Source: Porphyromonadaceae bacterium
GTDB lineage: Bacteria > Bacteroidota > Bacteroidia > Bacteroidales > CAMTPD01
Direction of reading: 5' to 3'
DNA length: 17,213 nucleotides
Assembly (NCBI GenBank): GCA_003447595.1
Contig: DLYT01000133.1
Location: 74,404 to 91,616, forward strand
Shown here: one piece after another, positions 1 to 7,087 of the stretch
Position numbering within the stretch: position 1 is the first letter of the stretch
Layout: every line of letters begins with the position of its first letter
Notes under the pieces: generated by a model
The model's input: the letters and a program-made list of their open reading frames with translations, nothing else
Database searches by the model: none
What the model was told of the DNA's origin: nothing
Position numbers and translations under genes: made by a program

Positions 1-155
1 TCAAAATCCCATGTTCCGTTGAGCAGGATGGAGTTGTTTTGAATTCCGGTTACCGTATTGGGCTTCGGTGCTTGTACGATGTCTGCTTGCGCAGCATACA
101 AGGGTGCCGTTCCGAAGGCCAGTAACAAGAGCGTGTGTTGAGCTACTTTGTTCAT
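1..155 (-). CDS. Secreted glycoside hydrolase-like protein, N-terminal fragment (cut by window edge)
   Basis: Only the first 51 codons plus two bases lie in the window; the reading frame is open through the left edge. It starts at the ATG at 155. Residues 1-24 look like a signal peptide: MNK, a hydrophobic LLLLAF core, and a likely cleavage site after Ala-Gln-Ala at residue 24. The mature part soon reaches ILLNGTWDF at about residues 43-51. That pattern is typical of the N-terminal sugar-binding (jelly-roll) domain of GH2-type and related exported glycosidases, where 'LNG.W.F' opens the first strands. The protein would therefore act in the periplasm or at the surface on a glycan; the substrate cannot be told from this piece. 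The gene sits 15 bp after an AraC-type regulator on the same strand, with no promoter in the gap, so cotranscription is likely. The signal peptide is well supported; the glycosidase assignment is tentative. Confidence 0.6.
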   Translation of the reverse strand, partial: MNKVAQHTLLLLAFGTAPLYAAQADIVQAPKPNTVTGIQNNSILLNGTWDF

Positions 156-170
156 ATGGTTGTAGTTTGT

Positions 171-1028
171 TTATTGTATAGTCGTATAATAGCGAGGTGA
201 AATGCCTCGTTGTTTCTTGAATATTTTGGTGAAGTATTGCGGTGATTTGAATCCGCATTTGTAGGCAACTTCTTTGATCGACAGCTTCTCGTCTTTGAGC
301 AATTGTGTTGCCAGCTTGATGCGTTCGTTGTTGATATACTCAATGGGGGTTGTTTTGAGATGCTTCGAAAAGAGTTGTCTCAGGTAACGATCGCTGATGT
401 GAAGCTGCTTGCTCAGCACGACAATATCGATAGGGCCGGTAATGTTTGCATGGATCAAATTGATGGCCGAGTTTAATGTATCGTTGTCCGAAGGTTGTGT
501 GTTGTTGATCAGATGTCTGTAGATCAGCAATAACAATTCGGCATAGTGCAGCATGATGAGTTGTGTATGCAGCGCATCTTTGTTCATAAGTTCTTCAATG
601 ATCTTGGTGATCACGTCGTTTATCTTCTTGTTGTTTGAGATGCGGATCACTTCATTGCAACTGGATAATGCCGGTATCGAACTGGTGGGATCTATGTCTG
701 CTTGTAATAAATTGAATATCTCGGGCATGAATTCGAGTTGCATGAGTTTGCATCCTTTGCTGCCGGCTACAAACTTATGCTCTACGAAAGAGGGGATGAG
801 CATGATGTCGTTTTTGGAAAACTTCATGCGCTTACCGTCGAGATTGAGGTAGCAATAACCTGTCGTTACGTAATTGATTTCGAGTCGCAGATGGTTGTGC
901 GGCCCATACGATTCGTTAGCGATGAAATCAATGGGCCTGAATATGTCGGCAAGTCGTTTGTTGCGGATACTTTCGGCTATCTCGTCGAGATAGGAAAGTA
1001 TTGAACCTTGTCGTTGATAGGTTTGCAT
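171..1028 (-). CDS. AraC-family transcriptional regulator
   Basis: A 285-residue cytoplasmic one-component regulator with no signal peptide or membrane segment. The N-terminal half looks like a cupin-type AraC ligand-binding domain (roughly residues 30-130, with HNH near the first strands and a GYCYLNLDGK strand pair). The last 95 residues or so form the double helix-turn-helix DNA-binding domain: first HTH around LSKQLHISDRYLRQLFSKHL, second around IKEVAYKCGFKSPQYFTKIF, ending with the family's GISPRYY. Many members of this family bind a sugar or related metabolite and control carbohydrate genes. The next gene on the same strand, 15 bp away, begins like a secreted glycosidase, so this regulator probably controls that gene and its downstream neighbours. 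That target is inferred from context only. The start at ATG 1028 is supported by a TAnnTTTG element about 30 bp upstream. Confidence 0.9.
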   Translation of the reverse strand: MQTYQRQGSILSYLDEIAESIRNKRLADIFRPIDFIANESYGPHNHLRLEINYVTTGYCYLNLDGKRMKFSKNDIMLIPSFVEHKFVAGSKGCKLMQLEFMPEIFNLLQADIDPTSSIPALSSCNEVIRISNNKKINDVITKIIEELMNKDALHTQLIMLHYAELLLLIYRHLINNTQPSDNDTLNSAINLIHANITGPIDIVVLSKQLHISDRYLRQLFSKHLKTTPIEYINNERIKLATQLLKDEKLSIKEVAYKCGFKSPQYFTKIFKKQRGISPRYYTTIQ

Positions 1029-1057
1029 GGTGCGTTAGAGATGATATTATTTCTGCT

Positions 1058-1065
1058 CAAAGATA
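1058..1065 (-). promoter_or_regulatory. Candidate -7 promoter element for the AraC regulator
   Basis: Read on the minus strand this is TATCTTTG, an exact match to the Bacteroidota -7 consensus TAnnTTTG, ending about 29 bp before the regulator's ATG. There is no convincing TTTG at the -33 spacing; a TTC-rich stretch sits there instead. This makes it a half-supported promoter. Confidence 0.4.
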
Positions 1066-1144
1066 TAGGTTTATCCATCTTTAGAGGAAGAATATCGCGT
1101 CGAGGTGTGTTGAATAAGGAATTGTGATCGTATTAAGGTGTATT

Positions 1145-1169
1145 ATTCGGAACTTGGTCTATTCCGAAT
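1145..1169. repeat. Inverted repeat, 8-bp arms, upstream of the AraC regulator
   Basis: ATTCGGAA (1145-1152) and its perfect reverse complement TTCCGAAT (1162-1169) flank a 9-bp spacer. The repeat lies about 120 bp upstream of the regulator's start codon, in the gap after the small unknown gene. It could be an operator, or a weak hairpin in the transcript. There is no T-run on either side, so it is not an obvious intrinsic terminator. Confidence 0.5.
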
Positions 1170-1217
1170 CAAGCAAAATAGTATTTGTCGACAGGGTTGT
1201 TGTTTAAAATGGAAGTA

Positions 1218-1243
1218 CATGAACTTCTACGGTGAAGTTCATG
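1218..1243 (-). terminator. Hairpin just after the small unknown gene (possible terminator)
   Basis: Perfect 10-bp stem CATGAACTTC (1218-1227) with GAAGTTCATG (1234-1243), loop of six bases. It begins 5 bp past the stop codon of the minus-strand gene above it. On the minus strand the stem is followed after a few bases by ATTTTAAA rather than a clean T-run, so it may terminate weakly or simply protect the 3' end. Confidence 0.55.
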
Positions 1244-1248
1244 CATTG

Positions 1249-1665
1249 TTAAGACTGTGCTTGATGTGTTTGTAGCAATGCTTTGTGCTCGAGATTGCAA
1301 AGGTGGTGTTTGATCTGGCAGATGAGTCGTTCCTTGGCAATGGAGGGATAACGGCGATTGGCTCGCATGATCTTGAGCAATTGGTTTGCTTTTTGCAGGT
1401 TTTCGGGATTTTGATTTACGCGATCGTCTATCAAGATCAATTTGATCAATTGTTCTTGCAAGTCTGCTTCGGGAATCATGCGTGTGATCACTTCGATCGA
1501 TTGCTTGGCAAAGAACGTGGAAGTGATGCGTAGCGTTTGATAGGCTTCGTCGGCCAAGTGATGCCAACTGTGCGGTGAGCCATTTTGTTGCTTGAGTTGT
1601 TTGATGCGTCGGATCAAATCTTCAACTCTGCCGATCGGTACTATAATTAAGTCGCGTCTGTACAT
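1249..1665 (-). CDS. Hypothetical protein, small and helical
   Basis: I do not recognise this 138-residue protein. It has no signal peptide, membrane segment or metal-binding motif. The composition is rich in Leu, Ile, Gln, Lys and Arg, with long predicted helices (for example the stretch from VEDLIRRIKQLKQQ and again from residue 60 on), so an all-alpha cytoplasmic protein is likely. Support for a real gene: it fills the gap between the aspC terminator and the AraC gene on the same strand, starts with ATG at 1665, and is followed 5 bp after its stop by a 10-bp hairpin. Against it: a second open frame of similar length overlaps it on the same strand, and no promoter or ribosome-binding site stands out. 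It may be transcribed alone, because a strong terminator separates it from aspC. Confidence 0.6.
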   Translation of the reverse strand: MYRRDLIIVPIGRVEDLIRRIKQLKQQNGSPHSWHHLADEAYQTLRITSTFFAKQSIEVITRMIPEADLQEQLIKLILIDDRVNQNPENLQKANQLLKIMRANRRYPSIAKERLICQIKHHLCNLEHKALLQTHQAQS

Positions 1666-1750
1666 CGTTTTAAGGTTTATCGTTTATGTATATATGAAGT
1701 GAACAGTTGTGTTAACAAGATTGTTGCTGGGTTGCGACGGGTGATTGCAT

Positions 1751-1787
1751 AAAAAAAGGATAAATCCGCGAACGAACTTATCCTTTT
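1751..1787 (-). terminator. Intrinsic terminator of aspC
   Basis: On the minus strand a perfect 10-bp stem AAAAGGATAA / TTATCCTTTT (1787-1778 with 1763-1754), with a 14-base loop, continues into an uninterrupted T-run (to 1751). It begins 23 bp after the aspC stop codon. This is the expected end of the START-permease-ribBA-aspC unit. Confidence 0.85.
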
Positions 1788-1810
1788 CTCTATGTAATAA
1801 TATCTGCTTA

Positions 1811-3004
1811 TTAGCTCAATTGATCAAGAGCACGCTTGATTCTGCCCATTGCTTCTACCAGGTTTTCGTCTGATGTTGCATAAGAGAATCGAAGACATTC
1901 AGGTGCTCCGAATGCTGCTCCGCCTACGGTTGCTACGTGTGCTTCTTCGAGAAGATACATCGCAAGGTCGCCGGCATTATGAATGGTGCGGCCATTGAAT
2001 GACTTACCAAAGTAGCTGCTTACTTCAGGGAAAAGGTAAAAAGCGCCTTCCGGTACGTTTAACTTCATTCCTGAAATAGACTGACAAAGCTCGATCACTA
2101 AGTTGCGACGGCGAAGGAATGCTTGGCGCATTTCTTCAACGCATTGTTGATCGCCGGTAAGTGCTGCTTCTGCTGCTTTTTGCGCTACAGAGCATGTGCC
2201 CGAAGTATATTGGCTTTGAAGTTTGTTGCATGCTGATGCAATCCACTTCGGACCTGCGATATAACCGATTCTATAGCCGGTCATCGCATATGCTTTTGAT
2301 ACTCCGTTTACAATCACAACACGGTCACGGATCGACTCAAATTGAGCAATGCTTTCGTGCTTGCCTATATAATTAATGTGTTCGTATATTTCGTCCGAAA
2401 TAACAACAATGTTAGGATGCTTTGCTAGAACTTTTGCTAATCCTTCAAGCTCTGCTTTGCTGTACACGCTACCTGTTGGGTTTGATGGCGAGCAAAGAAT
2501 AATTGCTTTTGTCTTTGGTGTAATGGCCGATTCCAACTGTTCTGGTGTGATTTTGAAATCTTGTTCGATACCTGCGTATATTACAACGTTGGTACCTTCT
2601 GCCAGTTTAACCATCTCTACATAACTTACCCAGTATGGCGCCGGAACGATGACTTCATCACCCGGGTTTACTACGCTAAGAAGAATGTTACAAACCGATT
2701 GTTTTGCACCTCCCGAAACGATGATCTGATCAATAGCATAGTCCAATTGATTTTCGTGCTTCAACTTGTGTTGAATTGCTTTTCTTAAGAATGGATATCC
2801 CGGTACCGGTGAGTAGAACGAATAGTTGTCGTCTACGGCTTTCTTTGCAGCTTCTTTTACATGCTTCGGAGCAAAGAAATCGGGTTCTCCAACACTAAGG
2901 TTGATCACGTCAATGCCTTGAGCTTTTAACTCATTACTTTTTTGAGACATGGCTAGTGTTTCAGATGGAGACAAACTTGCCAAACGTTCGGAAACTTGTG
3001 TCAT
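1811..3004 (-). CDS. aspC: Aspartate aminotransferase-type PLP enzyme
   Basis: A 397-residue fold-type I aminotransferase, full length for the family. It moves the amino group between aspartate and 2-oxoglutarate with pyridoxal phosphate in the cytoplasm; related members accept other amino acids, so exact specificity is inferred. Visible signature residues are the Schiff-base lysine K237 in GVSKAYAMTGYR, N175 in SPSNPTG, D204 and Y208 in SDEIYEH (cofactor binding), and R372 in LRFSYA (substrate carboxylate). The N-terminal SVGEPDF and the GGAKQSV loop near residue 98 also fit the class I, gamma-type subgroup common in bacteria. It lies 81 bp after ribBA on the same strand and ends at a clear terminator, so it is the last gene of that unit. 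A TAnnTTTG element in the gap may give it extra transcription of its own. Confidence 0.93.
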   Translation of the reverse strand: MTQVSERLASLSPSETLAMSQKSNELKAQGIDVINLSVGEPDFFAPKHVKEAAKKAVDDNYSFYSPVPGYPFLRKAIQHKLKHENQLDYAIDQIIVSGGAKQSVCNILLSVVNPGDEVIVPAPYWVSYVEMVKLAEGTNVVIYAGIEQDFKITPEQLESAITPKTKAIILCSPSNPTGSVYSKAELEGLAKVLAKHPNIVVISDEIYEHINYIGKHESIAQFESIRDRVVIVNGVSKAYAMTGYRIGYIAGPKWIASACNKLQSQYTSGTCSVAQKAAEAALTGDQQCVEEMRQAFLRRRNLVIELCQSISGMKLNVPEGAFYLFPEVSSYFGKSFNGRTIHNAGDLAMYLLEEAHVATVGGAAFGAPECLRFSYATSDENLVEAMGRIKRALDQLS

Positions 3005-3042
3005 AGTTCTTCTTTTTGTATAGGTAAATTAGATTTTAGAAG

Positions 3043-3050
3043 CAAAATTA
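3043..3050 (-). promoter_or_regulatory. Candidate -7 promoter element for aspC
   Basis: Minus-strand TAATTTTG matches TAnnTTTG and ends about 38 bp before the aspC start, inside the 81-bp ribBA-aspC gap. A good -33 TTTG at the usual distance is missing, so this would be a secondary internal promoter at most. Confidence 0.4.
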
Positions 3051-3085
3051 CAACAAATATGCATAAAACCTAATCAGATTGCCTT

Positions 3086-4303
3086 TTATTTCATATTGCG
3101 AAGCATATGACCCATGCGTTCTTTCTTAGTCTTCATATAGAACTCGTTATACTCGTTTGGAGTGATCTCGATAGGAACATTCTCGATGATCTCTAGTCCG
3201 TATGCTTCGAGTCCGATGCGTTTTACCGGATTGTTGGTAATTAAGCGCATCTTATGTACACCAATCTCGCTCAATATTTGAGCGCCAACGCCATAGTCGC
3301 GTTCGTCAGCTTTGTGGCCGAGATGAATATTGGCTTCTACGGTATCCATTCCTTTTTCTTGAAGTTTGTAGGCTTTGATTTTCTCCATAAGACCAATGCC
3401 ACGTCCTTCTTGATTTAGGTATATGATTGCGCCACGTCCTTCTTTGTCGATCATTTCCATCGACTTATGTAGTTGTTCGCCACATTCGCAACGCATCGAT
3501 CCGAAGATGTCGCCGGTTGCGCAAGAGGAGTGTACACGTACGAGTACAGGTTCGTCTGTTGTGATATCTCCTTTGATTAGGGCAATGTGTTCTTGACCGT
3601 TCGATTTTTGACGGAAAGGGATCAGGCGGAAGTGGCCGTATTGAGTTGGCATATCTACTTCTTCTCCTTTTTCTACAAGCGACTCTTCTTTCAAAAGGTA
3701 TCTGATCAGATCTGCTACCGAAACGATTTTCATATCGTGAATCTTCGCAATCTCAACCAATTGAGGTAGGCGTGCCATTGTTCCGTCTTCGTTCATGATC
3801 TCAACCAATACGCCGGCCGGATTCAAACCTGCAAGACGAGCAAAGTCTACTGCTGCTTCGGTGTGACCTGCTCTTTGAAGTACTCCGCGTTTGCGTGCAC
3901 GAAGCGGGAAGATGTGCCCCGGACGACCAAAGTCTTCTGCTTTCGTTTCTTCTTTTGTCAATGCCAATACGGTCATTGCACGGTCGTAGGCCGAGATACC
4001 TGTAGAGCATCCTTGACCAATCAGGTCGATCGAAACGGTAAATGGAGTTGCGTGCAAAGCTGTATTGTTAGGAACCATCAGGTTCAGATCTAGCTGTTCG
4101 CAACGCTCTTCTGTGATGGCAGCACAGATCAAACCGCGTCCGTGAGTAGACATGAAGTTGATTTTCTCCGGAGTAATCAATTCTGCTGCTGCAATAAAGT
4201 CTCCTTCATTTTCTCTGTCTGCATCATCAACAACGATGATCAGCTTACCTTGACGAATGTCTTCAATTGCTTCGTCGATGGTGTTAAGTTTGAACTCACT
4301 CAT
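3086..4303 (-). CDS. ribBA: Bifunctional DHBP synthase / GTP cyclohydrolase II (riboflavin synthesis)
   Basis: A 405-residue fusion enzyme supplying both precursors of riboflavin. The N-terminal domain (about 1-202) makes 3,4-dihydroxy-2-butanone 4-phosphate from ribulose 5-phosphate; its marks are DDADRENEGD at 26-35, THGRGLICAA at 53-62 and AGHTEAAVDFARLAGL at 145-160. The C-terminal domain (about 205-400) opens the GTP ring; the zinc cysteines are C261, C272 and C274 in SSCATGDIFGSMRCECGEQL, and LNQEGRGIGL is at 296-305. All key residues are present, so both activities should be intact. I place the start at the ATG at 4303 (MSEFKLN...). A longer reading begins with TTG at 4318 and adds five residues outside the conserved domain, so it is less likely. 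The gene lies 75 bp after the permease and 81 bp before aspC, probably in one transcript. Confidence 0.96.
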   Translation of the reverse strand: MSEFKLNTIDEAIEDIRQGKLIIVVDDADRENEGDFIAAAELITPEKINFMSTHGRGLICAAITEERCEQLDLNLMVPNNTALHATPFTVSIDLIGQGCSTGISAYDRAMTVLALTKEETKAEDFGRPGHIFPLRARKRGVLQRAGHTEAAVDFARLAGLNPAGVLVEIMNEDGTMARLPQLVEIAKIHDMKIVSVADLIRYLLKEESLVEKGEEVDMPTQYGHFRLIPFRQKSNGQEHIALIKGDITTDEPVLVRVHSSCATGDIFGSMRCECGEQLHKSMEMIDKEGRGAIIYLNQEGRGIGLMEKIKAYKLQEKGMDTVEANIHLGHKADERDYGVGAQILSEIGVHKMRLITNNPVKRIGLEAYGLEIIENVPIEITPNEYNEFYMKTKKERMGHMLRNMK

Positions 4304-4378
4304 ACTATTTTGATTCAATATTTTCGGTAATGTTTATTGTTTAAATTAAGTAGTCTTTATTCTGAAAGATAAGAGGCT

Positions 4379-6277
4379 TTAAGCTTTCTGCTCTTTGATC
4401 TCATTTTGCAATAGATCTTGTAACTCTTCATCTGCTTTAAGTGACATCTTTAGGTCACTGATGACGAGCCTTTTCTGATACATTGCGTATAGATAATAAG
4501 GAATTGCAAGCGGGAATATGAATCCGATTATAAAGCTTATCTTTCCTGATAGCGGACTGGTGTGACTATACAAGCGGACTGATGGAAAGTCCATCAACTT
4601 GGCAATGATAAGACTATTATCAGAGTTGGAAAGCTTGTTAATCATGTGCTCCATTTCCTTCGAAATGTGGATTAATGGGCGGTCTTTACGACCGTTTTTC
4701 CAAAAGCCGAAGTAGTTGAAGTAGGTTGAATTGGTTTTGATGTAATTGGTAATATCATCTTTCAAGACCTCGCATTGCGTCAACAACGAAGGGTAGTTTG
4801 GATGTTCCATTACGATTTCTTTCTTCGTGATATTGCGTGTAGTGCGTTTGCCAAAGATCTTTTTTAAGAATCCGGCATAAGCATCGATGCTCAATAAAGT
4901 AGAGTCATTTACAGCTTTGTATGTTAGGAAGATGCCAAGTGAAAACAAGACAAATGAACTTAACCACATACCGCCCCACGCAATCCAAACTCCGTCTCGT
5001 GCCATCTTAAATCCGATATTGTCTATGATGTAATAGAATATATATAGGATTACAGATAATACAACCGGTGTTCCGAGTCCTCCTTTGCGGATAATTGCAC
5101 CCAGTGGAGCTCCGATAAAGAAGAAGATTAGACAGGCAAAAGAGAGTGTGAATTTTCGATGCCACTCGGTAAGATGTCGACGAATACGTTGTGATTCGTC
5201 TGCAATGACGTTGGCTTTGAAGTAGTAGTCGGCTTTGTTTGCATCGGCAAGGCTACGACTACGGTTGATCAAGTCTTTTCGTTGTGGCTTATTTTGTGCC
5301 GTATATATACTGTCGAAGTCTATGACTGTGACAACGGGTTTTGCGACCGAAGAGGTGTCTTTTGAGTTTTTATATTGAGAAAGTGTACTCGCAATGATGG
5401 ATTGAGCATTGATATCGCGTATGCTATCAAGGCGTACGTTCATGGAGTCGAGCGAATGTTGTAGCTCTCCTAAATTCTTACCTATGTTTTGTCCTGCCAT
5501 GAACGAGTCGTCCATGCGACTAAAGTTGGCATCAAATTCAATGAGAATTTCTTTTGTTTTAAACGTTTCTCGCTGGTAAGGGCTTGCTTTTGTCTTGGTT
5601 GGCTGTTGTGATTTGAAGTTCTTGAAAGATTCTCCATCATACAAGTCCAAGACAAGCATGCGCTTATCGGCAGTGGTTGACAGCTTTCCTGAATCAGCAA
5701 CGATTACACTCGCATTGTCAAAAGAGCCGGAGTAATCGTAAATCATGACGTCTTTCAATAAGCCGGATTCGGGATCTTTGCCGCGAACGTATACATTGTA
5801 TCCGGGAATTTCATTGTAAAAAGCACGTACCGGGATTTCTACTTCGGGTGATTTTTGTCGGATCGATAGTAGAAGGGTGTAGAGTTTTACTTGCGAAACA
5901 GGCATTACATTGTTTTGGAAAAAGAATGCTCCTACGCTAATGAATGCAACAACAACGATTAAAGGGCGCATAATGCGAAGCAAAGATACGCCCGCAGCTT
6001 TCATTGCCAAAAGCTCTAGCCGCTCTCCTAAATTTCCAAAAGTCATCAAAGAGGCCAATAGAATGGCCAATGGTAAAGCCATTGGAACTAAGGTGAGTGC
6101 AGCATAGAAAAACATCTCGCCCAATACTAAACCGTCAATTCCTTTACCAACAAGATCTTCGATGTATCTCCATAGAAATTGCAGTAAAACAATAAATAAA
6201 CAGATTCCAAACACCATCGCGAAAATCGGCAAGAAGGTTTGGAGTATAAAAGTATATAATCGTTTGATTCTAAACAT
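4379..6277 (-). CDS. LptF/LptG-family (YjgP/YjgQ) lipopolysaccharide transport permease, extended
   Basis: A 632-residue inner-membrane protein. LptF and LptG are the membrane halves of the ABC exporter that, with LptB, lifts lipopolysaccharide out of the inner membrane towards the Lpt bridge. The family layout is visible: three membrane segments (about 10-36, 55-80, 104-121), a long periplasmic part (about 130-370) that should hold the beta-jellyroll, then three more segments (about 376-396, 402-424, 431-453). The cytoplasmic coupling stretch GNLGERLELLAMKAAGVSLLRIMRP follows segment 2, as expected. Classic proteobacterial members end near residue 360. This one has an enlarged periplasmic region and about 175 residues after segment 6, including a seventh hydrophobic stretch (577-600) and a charged tail. 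Whether it acts as LptF, LptG or as a homodimer cannot be told. It lies 73 bp after the START-like gene and 75 bp before ribBA. Confidence 0.9.
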   Translation of the reverse strand: MFRIKRLYTFILQTFLPIFAMVFGICLFIVLLQFLWRYIEDLVGKGIDGLVLGEMFFYAALTLVPMALPLAILLASLMTFGNLGERLELLAMKAAGVSLLRIMRPLIVVVAFISVGAFFFQNNVMPVSQVKLYTLLLSIRQKSPEVEIPVRAFYNEIPGYNVYVRGKDPESGLLKDVMIYDYSGSFDNASVIVADSGKLSTTADKRMLVLDLYDGESFKNFKSQQPTKTKASPYQRETFKTKEILIEFDANFSRMDDSFMAGQNIGKNLGELQHSLDSMNVRLDSIRDINAQSIIASTLSQYKNSKDTSSVAKPVVTVIDFDSIYTAQNKPQRKDLINRSRSLADANKADYYFKANVIADESQRIRRHLTEWHRKFTLSFACLIFFFIGAPLGAIIRKGGLGTPVVLSVILYIFYYIIDNIGFKMARDGVWIAWGGMWLSSFVLFSLGIFLTYKAVNDSTLLSIDAYAGFLKKIFGKRTTRNITKKEIVMEHPNYPSLLTQCEVLKDDITNYIKTNSTYFNYFGFWKNGRKDRPLIHISKEMEHMINKLSNSDNSLIIAKLMDFPSVRLYSHTSPLSGKISFIIGFIFPLAIPYYLYAMYQKRLVISDLKMSLKADEELQDLLQNEIKEQKA

Positions 6278-6298
6278 TACCTATTCGTGTTGAAAGGG

Positions 6299-6332
6299 CA
6301 AAAATAGTCTAAAAAAAGAAACTCAGGGCAAA
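6299..6332 (-). promoter_or_regulatory. Candidate promoter for the permease-ribBA-aspC unit
   Basis: Minus-strand TTTG (6332-6329) and TATTTTTG (6306-6299), the latter an exact TAnnTTTG, are spaced by 22 bp, slightly longer than the usual 19-21. The -7 element ends about 21 bp before the permease ATG. It lies wholly in the 73-bp gap after the START-like gene. Confidence 0.55.
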
Positions 6333-6350
6333 CTTGTATGCAAAACTACG

Positions 6351-6737
6351 CTAAATACCTAGCGATCTTTTGAGAGCGTCTACTTGTGAATCCCAAAGAT
6401 TGATTGCATCGCCTTTCTCGTCTGTTTCTGCAAAATCTGTAATTTCCAAGGATGTGGACCCGGTAAGTTCTACTTTTGCTATTTTAAATTCAAAGAATGT
6501 AAGATCTAGGTCGTCGTCTTCGATCCATTTAAATTGAATTTTGGTTTGTGTTTTACAGTCTAAACATTTGGCTTTTTGGTAGGTTTTGTTCCATTCGAAA
6601 GTATAGATATCTCCGTCGATTTGGACGTTGTCGGCAAACCACTCGGCAAGTCCGGTGTTTGTCGTTATTTGTTTCCATAGACTATTTAAAGAGACTTTGT
6701 CAAATACATATTCGACTTGAAATTTTTCTTTTTTCAT
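6351..6737 (-). CDS. START-like (SRPBCC fold) domain protein
   Basis: A 128-residue cytoplasmic protein that looks like the small START-like proteins found across Bacteroidales, which share the helix-grip fold of SRPBCC/AHSA1 proteins. Visible signs are the opening beta strand and helix KFQVEYVFDKVSLNSLWKQI, then GLAEWFADNV (residues 29-38), a motif that in this superfamily starts the sheet after the short helices, then alternating strands with FEWNKTY and IQFKWIEDDD, and a long C-terminal helix (about 108-128). Proteins of this fold bind hydrophobic ligands or act as chaperone partners; no ligand or function is established for this group as far as I know. It has a C-x-x-C pair at residues 58 and 61 on a strand, which is worth noting. 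It lies upstream of the permease on the same strand. Confidence 0.8.
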   Translation of the reverse strand: MKKEKFQVEYVFDKVSLNSLWKQITTNTGLAEWFADNVQIDGDIYTFEWNKTYQKAKCLDCKTQTKIQFKWIEDDDLDLTFFEFKIAKVELTGSTSLEITDFAETDEKGDAINLWDSQVDALKRSLGI

Positions 6738-6931
6738 TTGTATTAAATTTGGGAATAGATGTGTTTATAATAAGATCTTACTTAACTTATTGGGTTAAAT
6801 ATAGAATAAAATATTGAATTCCTGATATTTTGGATGGGTTTTAATAGAAATGAGATCAAAATGTAACCGAGTCGTGGATCGCAAATTGGTGGTTCTTTTG
6901 TCGCTTTCTGGTTATTTTTTTAGCGGTGATG

Positions 6932-6962
6932 TTTGGATTTTAATGAAAAAAATATACCTTTG
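6932..6962 (+). promoter_or_regulatory. Promoter of the tRNA-Met gene
   Basis: TTTG (6932-6935), 19 bp, then TACCTTTG (6955-6962): a full match to the Bacteroidota housekeeping promoter TTTG-N19-TAnnTTTG. Transcription should start near 6969, about a dozen bases before the mature tRNA. Confidence 0.85.
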
Positions 6963-6980
6963 CACCCGTAATAAAGTTAT

Positions 6981-7054
6981 GGCGAGATAGCTCAGCTGGT
7001 TAGAGCGCATGATTCATAATCATGAGGTCCCCGGTTCAATCCCGGGTCTCGCTA
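6981..7054 (+). tRNA. tRNA-Met, anticodon CAT (elongator type)
   Basis: A complete 74-base cloverleaf without an encoded CCA. Acceptor stem GGCGAGA pairs with TCTCGCT (first pair G-T), the D arm is GCTC/GAGC, the anticodon stem CATGA/TCATG holds the loop TTCATAA with anticodon CAT, and the T arm CCCGG/CCGGG holds TTCAATC. It lacks the three G-C pairs at the base of the anticodon stem and the unpaired first base typical of initiator tRNA, so it is not fMet. The arms resemble elongator tRNA-Met more than the lysidine-modified tRNA-Ile(CAT), but the latter cannot be wholly excluded by eye. Confidence 0.93.
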
Positions 7055-7056
7055 CG

Positions 7057-7087
7057 AAAGGTCTACTGAAAAGTAGGCCTTTTTTTT
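7057..7087 (+). terminator. Intrinsic terminator of the tRNA-Met gene
   Basis: Stem AGGTCTACT (7059-7067) pairs with AGTAGGCCT (7072-7080) with one G-T pair, closed by a GAAA tetraloop, and is followed by a run of eight T. Two flanking A-T pairs extend it. It starts within 5 bp of the tRNA, so the tRNA is transcribed alone and not as part of the rimP operon. Confidence 0.92.

Noticed and set aside
1169..1567. 132-codon minus-strand frame overlapping the small unknown gene
   Set aside because: It overlaps the 1249-1665 frame and is full of Ser/Thr/His/Arg in a way typical of out-of-frame translation. The other frame has a better start and a hairpin just after its stop.
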